A stretch of DNA of 64,000 nucleotides from Deltaproteobacteria bacterium HGW-Deltaproteobacteria-15 (GTDB taxonomy: Bacteria > Desulfobacterota > DSM-4660 > Desulfatiglandales > HGW-15): positions 41,707-105,706 of the forward strand of contig PHBH01000048.1 in the NCBI GenBank assembly GCA_002840535.1. The letters are read 5' to 3'. A program made the position numbers and the translations under genes. This document shows positions 17,939 through 26,324 of this stretch, in pieces (within the stretch, counting starts at the first letter, position 1; the number at the start of each line of letters is the position of its first letter). The notes under the pieces were generated by a model, which had not been told where the DNA came from, ran no database searches, and saw nothing but the letters and a program-made list of their open reading frames with translations.

Positions 17939-17966
17939 TTATCGGCAGGTCGGATTCGGAACTTGA
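17939..17966 (-). promoter_or_regulatory. Sigma-28 (FliA)-type promoter of the riboswitch transcript
   Basis: On the minus strand TCAAGTTC is followed after 12 bases by GCCGATAA. The -10 is a perfect match to the flagellar sigma-28 consensus; the -35 resembles TAAAGTTT imperfectly, and the spacer is one base off the enteric N11. The predicted start of transcription falls right at the 5' edge of the aptamer, which supports both calls. Confidence 0.65.
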
Positions 17967-18171
17967 CTCCCTTCTGCGTGCGCTTTCCTCAGCACACCTC
18001 CTTCTTCAAGAGAGAATCCCGCCACCGAGTCCCGCTCCACTTTTATAGAGCTAAAGTGTTACTACTCTTCTTTTTCTTATTTACTTGGCAGTGATTATGT
18101 TAGATTGATACTTGATCATAGCCTCTCAAGGGCGATGAAAAGAAAAAGAAGCAAGGATTGGTGGAATACCT

Positions 18172-19665
18172 ATGACGACCGATAACCCATCAGATATTCA
18201 GGAAGACGTTCAGGACAGTGAAGAGAAAAGCTTCGCGGAGCTCATGGAATCGTATGAAGGCGGCAGGGATGAGAACATACGCGTGGGCGATAGGATCAGT
18301 GGAAAGATTCTGTCGATCGGAAAAGACGCCGTTTTCGTCGACACCGGAACCAAGATCGACGGCGCCGTGGACCGCGACGAGCTCGTCGATGAGCACGGGG
18401 TCCTTCCTTACCAGGTCGGAGACACCCTTGAGCTTTACGTGGCCTCCAAAACCGGTGACGAGATAAGGCTTTCCAGGACCGCATCCAAGACAGGGGGGTT
18501 CCAGGCCCTCATAAGCGCCAAGGAAAATTCCGTGCCCGTAGAGGGAAAAGTGAAGGGGCTTGTAAAGGGAGGATTTTTCGTCGAGATCATGAAAAAGCGG
18601 GCCTTTTGCCCTATGGGCCAAATGGGTCTGGGTTACGTGGACAAGCCCGAAGACCATGTTGGAAAGACCTATCCCTTTCTCATTACGCAGCTCGAGGAAA
18701 GGGGGAAGAACATTGTCGTATCCAGACGGGAGCTGCTCAGGGCGGAACAGGCAAAGGTCAGAGAGGAGTTCTTGAAGGGGCTGGCCCCGGGCGCCGAGCT
18801 GGACGGAAGGATAACGAGGCTGATGCCATACGGTGCTTTCGTCGAAATATTTCCGGGACTGGAAGGCATGGTGCATCTTTCGGAGTTGAGCTGGTCCCGC
18901 GTGAACAAGCCGGAGGAAGTTGTCTCAAAGGACCAGATGATTCGGGTAAGGGTCATCAGCATTGACAAGGAAGCTGCCGGCGACAGAATGAGGATTTCTC
19001 TATCCGCCAAACAGGTAACCGGCGACCCTTGGGAAAATCTGGAAGAGAAATTCCATCCGGGCGACAGGTTGCAGGGAAAAGTGACCCGATGCGCGAAATT
19101 CGGTGCGTTCGTTGAAATCGCGCCCGGCGTGGAAGGGCTTGTTCATATCAGCGAAATGAGTTACCGGAAAAGGGTCATGAGACCGGAAGATGTGGCAAAT
19201 CCCGGTGATATCGTGGAGGTCTTGGTAAAGGAGATCGATAGCTCCAAGAGGAGAATCTCCCTGAGCATCCGGGATGCGGAGGGAGACCCATGGGCGGATG
19301 TGGATACGAGATTTCAGGTCGGCCAGATCATCGAAGGGACCGTGGAGAAGAAGGAGAGGTTCGGTTGGTTCGTAAACCTTGCTCCCGGCATTACCGGTCT
19401 TCTGCCAAAGTCCCGGATGATGGAATCAGGCGCGCCGGGCACGTCGGACAAGATCAGGGAGGGAGAATCCCTTAAGGTCCTCATAGAGATGATCCAATCG
19501 CAGGAGCGAAGAATCACCCTCGGTCCGGCAGACCGAAAAGATGAGGACGATTGGCGGAAGTTCGCGGCGACAACAGGGAAAAAGACCCTGGGTTCCCTGG
19601 GAGAGAGACTGCAGAGTGCAATGAAATCCAAGGAGTCCCAGAGGGAAAAGGTGTCCGAAGAATGA
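18172..19665 (+). CDS. Five-domain S1 RNA-binding protein (ribosomal S1-like)
   Basis: Cytoplasmic RNA-binding protein (497 aa) with an acidic N-terminal tail and five S1 (OB-fold) repeats at roughly 35-102, 118-190, 205-280, 292-365 and 377-448, each ending near a motif like ISLSAKQ or ISLSIRD. YGAFVEIFPGLEGMVHLSEL and FGAFVEIAPGVEGLVHISEM are the best-conserved cores. Canonical S1 has six repeats and lies near cmk; this one has five and is elsewhere, so it may be a second, S1-like protein that binds mRNA or acts in RNA turnover. The ATG has GGTGGA seven bases ahead. Its stop overlaps the start of the next gene (ATGA). Confidence 0.88.
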   Translation: MTTDNPSDIQEDVQDSEEKSFAELMESYEGGRDENIRVGDRISGKILSIGKDAVFVDTGTKIDGAVDRDELVDEHGVLPYQVGDTLELYVASKTGDEIRLSRTASKTGGFQALISAKENSVPVEGKVKGLVKGGFFVEIMKKRAFCPMGQMGLGYVDKPEDHVGKTYPFLITQLEERGKNIVVSRRELLRAEQAKVREEFLKGLAPGAELDGRITRLMPYGAFVEIFPGLEGMVHLSELSWSRVNKPEEVVSKDQMIRVRVISIDKEAAGDRMRISLSAKQVTGDPWENLEEKFHPGDRLQGKVTRCAKFGAFVEIAPGVEGLVHISEMSYRKRVMRPEDVANPGDIVEVLVKEIDSSKRRISLSIRDAEGDPWADVDTRFQVGQIIEGTVEKKERFGWFVNLAPGITGLLPKSRMMESGAPGTSDKIREGESLKVLIEMIQSQERRITLGPADRKDEDDWRKFAATTGKKTLGSLGERLQSAMKSKESQREKVSEE

Positions 19666-19997
19666 CGGGAAGATGTGCGCCGCTCTTCCTCCTATGCCTT
19701 GTGCTTCTTCATGGTTTCGGCTGCGTCCGGAATGTCCCGCCGGAGAATTCCAGAACCATTCTGCTCTCGGTTCCCAATCTCATGGGCGGCTGAGGCAATC
19801 CCCTCAACAGGGCAAGGGCTGCTCTGAAGGCGATAGACGGGCTCATCGCTTATGACGTGGATACCGTCCAGAAGAGTATTCTGGTCACCTTTGACGACAA
19901 GGTAACCGGTTCCGACAGGATCATCGGGCAACCGGCCGCAAGAGGATATACCGTCGCGGGCGGCGCTGCAGGAGATCCGGCCAAACTCTGCAATTAA
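19662..19997 (+). CDS. HMA-like lipoprotein with in-frame TGA (selenoprotein candidate or broken gene)
   Basis: Reading from ATG 19662 (overlapping the S1 stop, with AAGG nine bases upstream) gives a lipoprotein-type signal (LFLLCLVLLHGFGC, probable lipid-bearing Cys), then TILLSVPNLMGG, a TGA at 19791-19793, and 67 further residues in the same frame to TAA 19995. Across the TGA the pattern is the beta-alpha-beta-beta-alpha-beta order of a heavy-metal-associated domain: ILLSVPNLMGG, helix NPLNRARAALKAIDGL, strands AYDVDTVQKSILVTFDD, helix RIIGQPAARG. TGA stands where HMA proteins have a metal-binding Cys. It could be selenocysteine, a TGC-to-TGA nonsense change or a sequencing error; a weak stem (CAGGGC/GCTCTG) follows 14 bases after the TGA. 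It is co-transcribed with the S1 gene. Confidence 0.5.
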
Positions 19998-20025
19998 AAA
20001 ATCCATAGGAGGAGTGTGCAGGAAG

Positions 20026-20991
20026 ATGCGTGTACTCTCAGGCATCCAGCCGTCTGGCGAACTTCACATCGGCAACTATTTTGGGATGATGAAGCCGATG
20101 ATCGAGTATCAGGACCGATCCGAGCTCTTCTGCTTCATTGTAAACTATCATGCCATGACGTCCGTAACGGAAGCGGAACGACTTTCGTCCGGAACCCTTC
20201 GTGCTGCACTCGATTTCCTTTCCCTGGGTCTGGACCCGGAAAAGGCCATTTTCTGGGTTCAATCGGATGTGCCCGAGGTGACCGAACTCACATGGATTCT
20301 GAACAACGTGACCCCTGTGGGCCTCCTCCTGAGGAGCCATTCTTACAAAGACAAGGTGGAGCAAGGCATCGCGCCAAATCACGGGCTGTTGACCTATCCC
20401 GTTCTCATGGCGGCCGATATTCTCCTCTACCAGACTGACAGGGTGCCGGTCGGAAAGGACCAGCAGCAGCATCTGGAGATTACCCGCGACATCGCGATCC
20501 GCTTCAACAACATCTATGGGGAAACCTTTGTGCTTCCTGAAGCGGAGATCAATCAAAAGGTCCCCACGGTGGTGGGAACCGACGGAAGAAAGATGAGCAA
20601 ATCCTACGACAACACCATTGAGATCTTCTGTGAGGAAAAAGCCTTGCGCCAGAAGATCGCCAGGATTGTGACCGATGCCACACCGGTGGCTGACCCCAAG
20701 GATCCTGACAAGTGCAATCTTTATGCGACCATCAGCCTTTTTATGAATGAGCAGGAAAAGGCGGATCTGGCTGCGCGATATCGAAGGGGAGGGCTCAAGT
20801 ACAGCGATGTCAAAAAGGAGCTTTTCGAGAGGATGACGGAATACTTCAAGGAGGCGCGGAACAGAAGGATGGAACTGGTCCGTGACCCGGAAACCATTCG
20901 TGCCATCCTCAGAAAAGGCGCCGAAAAGGCGAGGCACAAAGCTCTTCCCACCATGGAACTGGTAAGAAAGAGGACCGGGATCAATTACTGA
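20026..20991 (+). CDS. trpS: Tryptophanyl-tRNA synthetase
   Basis: Class I aminoacyl-tRNA synthetase (321 aa) that charges tRNA-Trp. The HIGH-type motif is SGELHIGNYFG (near residues 9-19) and the KMSKS loop is RKMSKSYDN (about 190-198). GLLRSHSYKDKVEQG and DILLYQTDRVPVGKDQQQHLE match the bacterial TrpRS core. The length is normal. ATG 20026 is preferred; the ORF-track GTG at 20014 lies inside the AGGAGGAG ribosome-binding site. It lies 28 bp after the HMA-like gene in the same direction and is convergent with the DUF2845 gene. Confidence 0.96.
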   Translation: MRVLSGIQPSGELHIGNYFGMMKPMIEYQDRSELFCFIVNYHAMTSVTEAERLSSGTLRAALDFLSLGLDPEKAIFWVQSDVPEVTELTWILNNVTPVGLLLRSHSYKDKVEQGIAPNHGLLTYPVLMAADILLYQTDRVPVGKDQQQHLEITRDIAIRFNNIYGETFVLPEAEINQKVPTVVGTDGRKMSKSYDNTIEIFCEEKALRQKIARIVTDATPVADPKDPDKCNLYATISLFMNEQEKADLAARYRRGGLKYSDVKKELFERMTEYFKEARNRRMELVRDPETIRAILRKGAEKARHKALPTMELVRKRTGINY

Positions 20992-21002
20992 TCGCCTTCA
21001 GG

Positions 21003-21332
21003 TCAGCGTCTGGTCCTTGGGCCATAGCAGTCGGACTGCCCTGTCCCATAACCCTGAGACTCTATCTCCTTGAGTCTCCCGCCCACAAAGCGGAGCACAT
21101 AAAGGAAGTCACTGCTCCCGCAATTGTAATACCACAGTTGAGTATCCAAGAGACCGTCCCTGTATCCCACCATCTCTTTCCAGGTAGGTTCCCCGCATTC
21201 CATAAAGACCTTTCCTGACGTGTCGTCCAGGCTGATGAGTTCACGGCCGCAGCGAAAATTGTCGTACTCCGCGAGTGCCACAGCTGGAAAAAGAAGGCAG
21301 GCGAGTGCGATGAAACCGAGCGATTTGATCAT
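21003..21332 (-). CDS. DUF2845 domain protein, exported
   Basis: Small envelope protein (109 aa) of the DUF2845 family. A signal peptide (MIKSLGFIALACLLFPAVALA) precedes the family core FRCGRELISLDDTSGKVFMECGEPTWKE, with two conserved cysteines, and a C-terminal WYYNCGSSDFLYVLRFVGGRL beta region, giving four cysteines in total that could form disulfides. The function is unknown. The start is the second of two consecutive ATGs, five bases after GGAGGAGG; ATG 21335 is possible. cobU lies upstream in the same direction after about 60 bp. Confidence 0.85.
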   Translation of the reverse strand: MIKSLGFIALACLLFPAVALAEYDNFRCGRELISLDDTSGKVFMECGEPTWKEMVGYRDGLLDTQLWYYNCGSSDFLYVLRFVGGRLKEIESQGYGTGQSDCYGPRTRR

Positions 21333-21394
21333 CATGGCCTCCTCCGAAAAGATAAGTAAAGACACCCAAACGATAGCCATCAAATCCGCGAGAG

Positions 21395-21940
21395 TCAATG
21401 GAGGTCGGGAAGACTCCCTTTCAAGGCGAGTGGGACTCCGCAGCAGAGAAGATAGACATGGGTCGACTTTTCCGCCACCTTCCGATTCAGGTACCCGGCC
21501 ATGTCTCTGAAGGACCGCGCAAGGGCATGCTCCGGCACGATCCCCCAGCCCACCTCATTGGTTACAAGAACGAGATCACAGGAAACATGGTCCATGTCGG
21601 ACAGGAAGGCATCCACCTCCGCCTGAATTTGTTCCTGACGGCCGCCCGAACGGTGGTAGAGGTTTCCCAGCCATACGGTGAGGCAGTCGACAACGGCCAC
21701 CTCGGTTGAATCAGGCAGAGTCGCGAGGATACGGCCGGGTGCCGTGGGTTCTTCGATAGTCTCGAAAAGGGCGCCCCTTTCGAGTTGGTGTTTTGAGATT
21801 CGCTCATTCATTTCAGGGTCCGTGTTTACGGCTGTCGCCACAAAGGTTCGCCTGGAGTAATTCCTGACGGCGAGACGGAGGGCAAATGCGCTCTTTCCGC
21901 ATCTTGCCCCGCCGGTGATGAGAATACGCAGTGGATTCAT
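21395..21940 (-). CDS. cobU: Adenosylcobinamide kinase / adenosylcobinamide-phosphate guanylyltransferase
   Basis: Bifunctional nucleotide-loop assembly enzyme of cobalamin synthesis and salvage (181 aa): it phosphorylates adenosylcobinamide and transfers GMP. A P-loop ILITGGARCGKSAFAL (family GGxRSGKS) lies at the N-terminus, then AVNTDPEMNERISKHQLERG and EVAVVDCLTVWLGNL, and the C-terminal LVTNEVGWGIVPEHALARSFRDMAGYLNRKVAE, all typical of CobU. The start is ATG 21940, with GAGGAG upstream; the ORF-track extension to 22033 is not conserved-looking. No other cob genes are in the window, so it works with enzymes encoded elsewhere. Confidence 0.95.
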   Translation of the reverse strand: MNPLRILITGGARCGKSAFALRLAVRNYSRRTFVATAVNTDPEMNERISKHQLERGALFETIEEPTAPGRILATLPDSTEVAVVDCLTVWLGNLYHRSGGRQEQIQAEVDAFLSDMDHVSCDLVLVTNEVGWGIVPEHALARSFRDMAGYLNRKVAEKSTHVYLLCCGVPLALKGSLPDLH

Positions 21941-22168
21941 TTTGTATCGGCTCCTCTCGTTCGGCAATGAATATAGAGATTTTTCCCTCGGTGTGTCAAC
22001 GGGCCTGATTTGTTGTATAGTACGGATGGTCACGATACTGGATTAAACCTATTCACCTTACAAGGGACTCATGAAAATATGGGGTTGAACAAGAGAAGAA
22101 GGCTCGCGGGCGAAAGCGTCGATTCGAAATTTCCTTTGGTCTGAACGCCGACTCAAGAGAGAGATGAA

Positions 22169-23899
22169 ATGGGTAATCTGGTGATTGTCTCGAACCGCAG
22201 CCCCTTTCACTTTACTACGGAGTTTCTCGAAAACGCAGAAGAGTGTCTGAGGAAGGGAGTTGCCCCCAAATCGCCCGGCTTCGGGGAAGGCGGCTTGGTG
22301 CAGGCAATGGCCGGGCTATTGAGAGGGGGGGAGTGGAACCCCACATGGATAGGGGCTTCCATGGGTGACAGAGATGTCGATGTCGCGAGGGGGCGCTACT
22401 CCGATCTGTTCCAGAGGATGCTGGATGAAAACCATGCTCCTGAACATTTCCCGCACATCGAAATCGGTCACGATCATAGGATGCGTTTCCGGTATCGGGA
22501 CTATTCCTTCCGCATGAGATTCGTGCTTTTCGACATTACCCATATGCACAGCTACTACAGCAGATTTGCCAACGGTTTCTTGTGGCCCATCATGCACCTT
22601 ACCAGGACTCCTCTTTTTTATCAGACAACAAAGGCCTTCCCGAGGCCGGCCTTCGAGAAGAATGACTTCATACAGTATACGAGCAGCGCCGTGACATTCG
22701 CCAACACTATCTGGGACGAGATCCGCCGTTCCAACCGCTTTGGAGAGCAGTTTGTGGTGTGGAACCAGGATTATCATCTCATGCAGATAGCCGAATTGTA
22801 TAAAGCCCTGCTGGCCGCAGAAGGTCACACCGGATCCGACAGAAGGAGAGTCCACGTCGGACAATTCATCCACACGCCGTTTTTCAACATCCACGAAATT
22901 CAGGGGCTCATCCGCCAGGACAAGAGGAAGAGGGTGAAGATGCAGATCCACGATCCCTTTGGCGACAGCATGGAAACGGTGCTGCAGAAGATCACCTGGG
23001 GGATGCTCGCCAATGATTTTGTAGGCTTCCATACTAAAGAATACTGCGACAATTTTCTGGAAGCCGTGCAGGAGTGGTTTCCGGTGAACATCCGTGTGAC
23101 CGGACAGTGGTATGAGATCAGCTACCAGGACCGGGTTACCACCATCGGCGCCTTCCCCATCGGGCTCGACGTGCAAAGGATTCTCTCGGAAGTCTCTGCG
23201 GGGAAACGATTCAGATACAGATTCGAGTCAATGGATATTCATGAGAGGATATCGAAAGACAAGAAAGCCGGCCTGACCATTTTTGGTGGTCTGGAGAGGT
23301 GCGACTACACAAAAGGGCTCGTGGAAAGGCTTGAGATCTTCGCCAGAGCCCTTTCCGTCATGAGGGAAGGCGGACGAGAGGCACGCTTTTACCAGGTCAC
23401 GGCTCCCAGCAGGTCCGAGAATCCGGATTACCGAAATCTCGAGCAGGTGCTGCATCGGGAAGTTCTCAGGCTGAATGGAGACCTGGGCGGTCAGACGATC
23501 ATTCACATCGACAAAGGTATTCCGGTTCCTCAGAACTACCGATTCATGAAAGAGGTGAATGTCATGATGGTGACCCCGTTGGAAGATGGAATGAATCTGG
23601 TGGCTTTCGAGTACATTCTCTCTCAAAAATTCGTCAAGCCTGGAGAGAGGGGAATCCTGGTCCTCAGCTCAAGCGGTGCTTCGCGTGTTCTCAAAGCAAA
23701 AGGGTTCGGGGAAAAGGACGGGGTTGTTTACATCAATCCGTTGCGTCCGAAGGATGCCGGAACGAAGACCGTGGATGCTATGGAACGCGGGGTGCGGATA
23801 TCCGATCGACTGATTCGTTATGTGGAAGAGGAGCGCAGGGTGGACGACTGGGCAAAAAACAATATCGATGCGATCGTGGAGAGTCGAAAACTTGACTGA
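22169..23899 (+). CDS. otsA: Trehalose-6-phosphate synthase-like GT20 glycosyltransferase
   Basis: GT20-family enzyme (576 aa), predicted to join NDP-glucose and glucose-6-phosphate into trehalose-6-phosphate. Family blocks are NLVIVSNRSPF at the start, GQFIHTPFF, NDFVGFHTKEYCDNFLEAV, the sugar-nucleotide site GLERCDYTKGLVERLEIFARAL and PLEDGMNLVAFEYILSQK. It is about 100 residues longer than E. coli OtsA, with insertions after the N-terminal loop, so the acceptor may differ (for example glycerol-3-phosphate in glucosylglycerol synthesis). No OtsB-like phosphatase is adjacent. The window also carries an independent TreT-type route to trehalose at 47.8-49 kb. ATG is preceded by AGAGAGAG. Confidence 0.85.
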   Translation: MGNLVIVSNRSPFHFTTEFLENAEECLRKGVAPKSPGFGEGGLVQAMAGLLRGGEWNPTWIGASMGDRDVDVARGRYSDLFQRMLDENHAPEHFPHIEIGHDHRMRFRYRDYSFRMRFVLFDITHMHSYYSRFANGFLWPIMHLTRTPLFYQTTKAFPRPAFEKNDFIQYTSSAVTFANTIWDEIRRSNRFGEQFVVWNQDYHLMQIAELYKALLAAEGHTGSDRRRVHVGQFIHTPFFNIHEIQGLIRQDKRKRVKMQIHDPFGDSMETVLQKITWGMLANDFVGFHTKEYCDNFLEAVQEWFPVNIRVTGQWYEISYQDRVTTIGAFPIGLDVQRILSEVSAGKRFRYRFESMDIHERISKDKKAGLTIFGGLERCDYTKGLVERLEIFARALSVMREGGREARFYQVTAPSRSENPDYRNLEQVLHREVLRLNGDLGGQTIIHIDKGIPVPQNYRFMKEVNVMMVTPLEDGMNLVAFEYILSQKFVKPGERGILVLSSSGASRVLKAKGFGEKDGVVYINPLRPKDAGTKTVDAMERGVRISDRLIRYVEEERRVDDWAKNNIDAIVESRKLD

Positions 23900-23902
23900 G
23901 AA

Positions 23903-24511
23903 TCACTGCAAGGTCGTCCAGATACGATTGATCTTCTTCACATAGGCGACCGTCTCTTTGGCGGAGCCGCTGACCAGCAAAAGCACCTTTGAGATGGAAT
24001 CCCAGGAGTTCGGATTCAGACCCATTTGGGCTGCCAGCTGTTGGGCCTTGAGTATGGTGTATTTGCCGGCATTGTAAGAGGCGAACATGAAATTGAGGCG
24101 ATCCTGAACCGTCATCGACTCCTGCCACTCATTCCACATCACCCAATTATAATAGATCCCGGCTGCGATGTTCCAACGGGGCTGCTGCGGGTCGCTCCAG
24201 ATAAAAGGGTTCTTGTCAGTGATTTCCCGGAAAGTCCCAGGGAGGATCTGCATGATGCCCATTGCTCCGTCTTGTGATTGAACAGTCGGCCTCAGATTGG
24301 ACTCGGCGATAGCTTGAGCCTTGAAGTATCTCCAATCGAAATGGGAGCCGAAGTAGCGGATAGAGTACTTCAAGAAGTAACGGTCATACTCCGAATTGTT
24401 CTTGTACGTTTCGGATGGATGTGCCCGGGAAGGAAGAGAGACGAAAAAAACCAGTGCGAGAAATATGCCGACTTTCCTGGAAACCCTCCATGTTTTCTCT
24501 TTCCAGCGCAT
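23903..24511 (-). CDS. Lytic transglycosylase (SLT domain), exported
   Basis: Peptidoglycan-cleaving enzyme (202 aa) acting in the periplasm. A signal peptide (about 1-30, VGIFLALVFFVSLPSRA) precedes the SLT lysozyme-like fold: AQAIAESNLRPTVQSQDGAMGIMQILP with the catalytic Glu near residue 70, then NIAAGIYYNWVMWNEW and MFASYNAGKYTILKAQ. No LysM or PBP3 receptor domain is present, so it is the short MltC/MltE-like single-domain type. It is convergent with the GT20 gene (3 bp apart) and lies downstream of the baeRF-like gene. Confidence 0.92.
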   Translation of the reverse strand: MRWKEKTWRVSRKVGIFLALVFFVSLPSRAHPSETYKNNSEYDRYFLKYSIRYFGSHFDWRYFKAQAIAESNLRPTVQSQDGAMGIMQILPGTFREITDKNPFIWSDPQQPRWNIAAGIYYNWVMWNEWQESMTVQDRLNFMFASYNAGKYTILKAQQLAAQMGLNPNSWDSISKVLLLVSGSAKETVAYVKKINRIWTTLQ

Positions 24512-24709
24512 AACGATCCTTCCTCCTCTCCGGGTATGGCTGCCCTTCTATGGACAGCAGAATTCGTGTCGGAACTTGATCTTGGCGTATGAAGTCTCGC
24601 TGCCGGGGGAATCGGGATTCGCTTATACTACTTGCATTGTGCCCAACGCTCAATACGGGATAAGCTGTATTCTGGCTCTCGAAAGCCCTGAGGAGTAGTG
24701 CGGGGCAAG

Positions 24710-25870
24710 CTAATACCGGAACAGGGCGGCCGCCTGCGCTCTGCCGGGGACGCGCGCCCGGGGAAGCGGAATGACCGTGCCGCCATTGGCAAGTGTGTAA
24801 ATGGCGGCAAAGTTGAGCAAATCGTAGCTGCCCATCCGAGACCCTCCTGGTGATACCTTTGCTTCGTCTTTCTCCCTGTCGAAGACCCCCCAAACCTCTT
24901 CATCCTCAGACAGAAGAAGGGAGTCCACCCGGGCATGATAGGCAGAAGCGGCGATCTCCCGGACGTCCTTTGATCCCGGCAGCCTGACTGCCTTTTCTTC
25001 ATAATCGGAGATTGCGCTGGCCGCTCTTTCGCTGAGGAGTCTCTCTATTTTCGGCCATGCCTGCTTCTTCAACTCCTCCGGAGTCCACCCCTCCGGGTTT
25101 CCCGGTATTCCCACTTTTTGAAGATGGGGATAGGTATTCGCCTCTTCGTAGATCGGAAGAAGGTAATCGACGCCTGCCAGAATCAAGGGATCCTTTCCCT
25201 GCTGAAGGAACTGTTCCAGGGCCTTGTTCACCAGCTTGAAGTACCTGAGGATATCATCCTTTGTTTCTTCGAGCCCTGTGCCATGAGAGTGAAATATGGC
25301 TGCCGAGGGCTTGTCTCCAATTCTATCGGTGCCGGTTCGGAACTGCAGCCGGTTCTGAGGTTCGTCGTACCGGAGGGCTTCCTCCATGCTGCCGGGCATG
25401 TCCGGGATATTCACCTCAAGCACCTGCTGAAGAGAGCACTCCATCAATCTCACTTCCTTCATGCTCAATGCCAGGACATAGAATTTTTGTAGACGGCGAA
25501 GAAAGGAGATCAGCGGTTTCACATGGAAGTGGTCTGCCGCAATCACCAACTCTCTAAAGGGGGCTGGAAGTCGGTAGGTCCTGATCATCCCTGGGGACCT
25601 GAATATCGCCAATCCCCTGCTCTGGTTCGACCAGAAAAGATTATCGTGTGTCAATGCCCGCAATGGGCCGAAGAAATCCTTCGGCAAAGGGGTTGGACCC
25701 GGATTTTCCGAGAGGAGCCTTTCGGCCGAGGTAAGCAGGTTTTTGAACCTGGTGGGGTTTTGTCGTACCTCCTGGCCAGCCTGAACTGCCGGCATGAACA
25801 TGCTGAGGCAAGCACTCCTTTGCTTGGACATGAGAGCCTCGAGGTCCGGTTTTGTAAAGAGATCTTCCAT
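24710..25870 (-). CDS. baeRF-family (bacterial archaeo-eukaryotic release-factor-like) protein
   Basis: A 386-aa soluble protein resembling the bacterial baeRF families, eRF1-domain-2-like proteins of unknown role in ribosome rescue or stress. Visible features are LSMFMPAVQAGQEVRQNPTRFKNLL, LTHDNLFWSNQSRGLAIFRSPGMIRTYRLP and the C-terminal L7Ae-like stretch SAYHARVDSLLLSEDEEVWGVFD...DLLNFAAIYTLANGGTVIPLP. The GGQ loop of true release factors is not seen, as is usual for this family. ATG 25870 has GGAGGAAG eight bases ahead. Its neighbours do not suggest a pathway. The family assignment is from the motif pattern and should be treated as likely, not certain. Confidence 0.7.
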   Translation of the reverse strand: MEDLFTKPDLEALMSKQRSACLSMFMPAVQAGQEVRQNPTRFKNLLTSAERLLSENPGPTPLPKDFFGPLRALTHDNLFWSNQSRGLAIFRSPGMIRTYRLPAPFRELVIAADHFHVKPLISFLRRLQKFYVLALSMKEVRLMECSLQQVLEVNIPDMPGSMEEALRYDEPQNRLQFRTGTDRIGDKPSAAIFHSHGTGLEETKDDILRYFKLVNKALEQFLQQGKDPLILAGVDYLLPIYEEANTYPHLQKVGIPGNPEGWTPEELKKQAWPKIERLLSERAASAISDYEEKAVRLPGSKDVREIAASAYHARVDSLLLSEDEEVWGVFDREKDEAKVSPGGSRMGSYDLLNFAAIYTLANGGTVIPLPRARVPGRAQAAALFRY

Positions 25871-26082
25871 GCTTCCTCCGCAATCGGCCTTTGTGAATTT
25901 TTTGATACTATTATTTCAGATGCTGAATACTGGCCGATTCGATCAAAAAGTCGTCGAACACCTCGCCCATAACACCCTGATTAAACTCCGCTTCGGCACT
26001 ATCAGGAGAAACACGAGGGAGGGGCGTTTCGTACATCGCTGCAGAAGTCTAGGGCAGCGCACTGCTTGCTTTCATGCGCGTC

Positions 26083-26124
26083 CTGTATATATATATACAG
26101 TAGCGCCGGGTTGTGGTATATAAT
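26083..26124 (+). promoter_or_regulatory. Perfect 18-bp palindrome overlapping a putative promoter
   Basis: CTGTATATATATATACAG is a perfect palindrome at 26083-26100, followed by a perfect -10 TATAAT at 26119-26124. The palindrome would overlap the -35 region, so it is well placed as an operator for the NarL-type regulator gene at 26325. It resembles the LexA box, but the CTG and CAG half-sites are 12 bases apart instead of 10. Confidence 0.45.
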
Positions 26125-26324
26125 CCATGCAATGTATTTCGTTCTGCTTTCGGACTGATTCCAGATGTAAGCCGGTGCCCCCGTTTCCGGCTAGGCCTAA
26201 TGCCCTTATCCTGACGAGATCCATCTTACGGGACTGCAATGATCCGGATGATTCCCGGCGTTTTCTGTGTCACCCCAGTCCGGCGGAAGGCAGGCGGGAT
26301 CCGTCTTTCTGCGGAGGTTAATTC

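Noticed and set aside
19808-19826. SECIS element for the TGA at 19791
   Set aside because: A six-base-pair stem is present, but the loop lacks the expected G at its 5' side, so I do not annotate it as a separate feature.
26083-26100. LexA binding site
   Set aside because: The CTG and CAG half-sites are 12 bases apart, two more than the LexA spacing.
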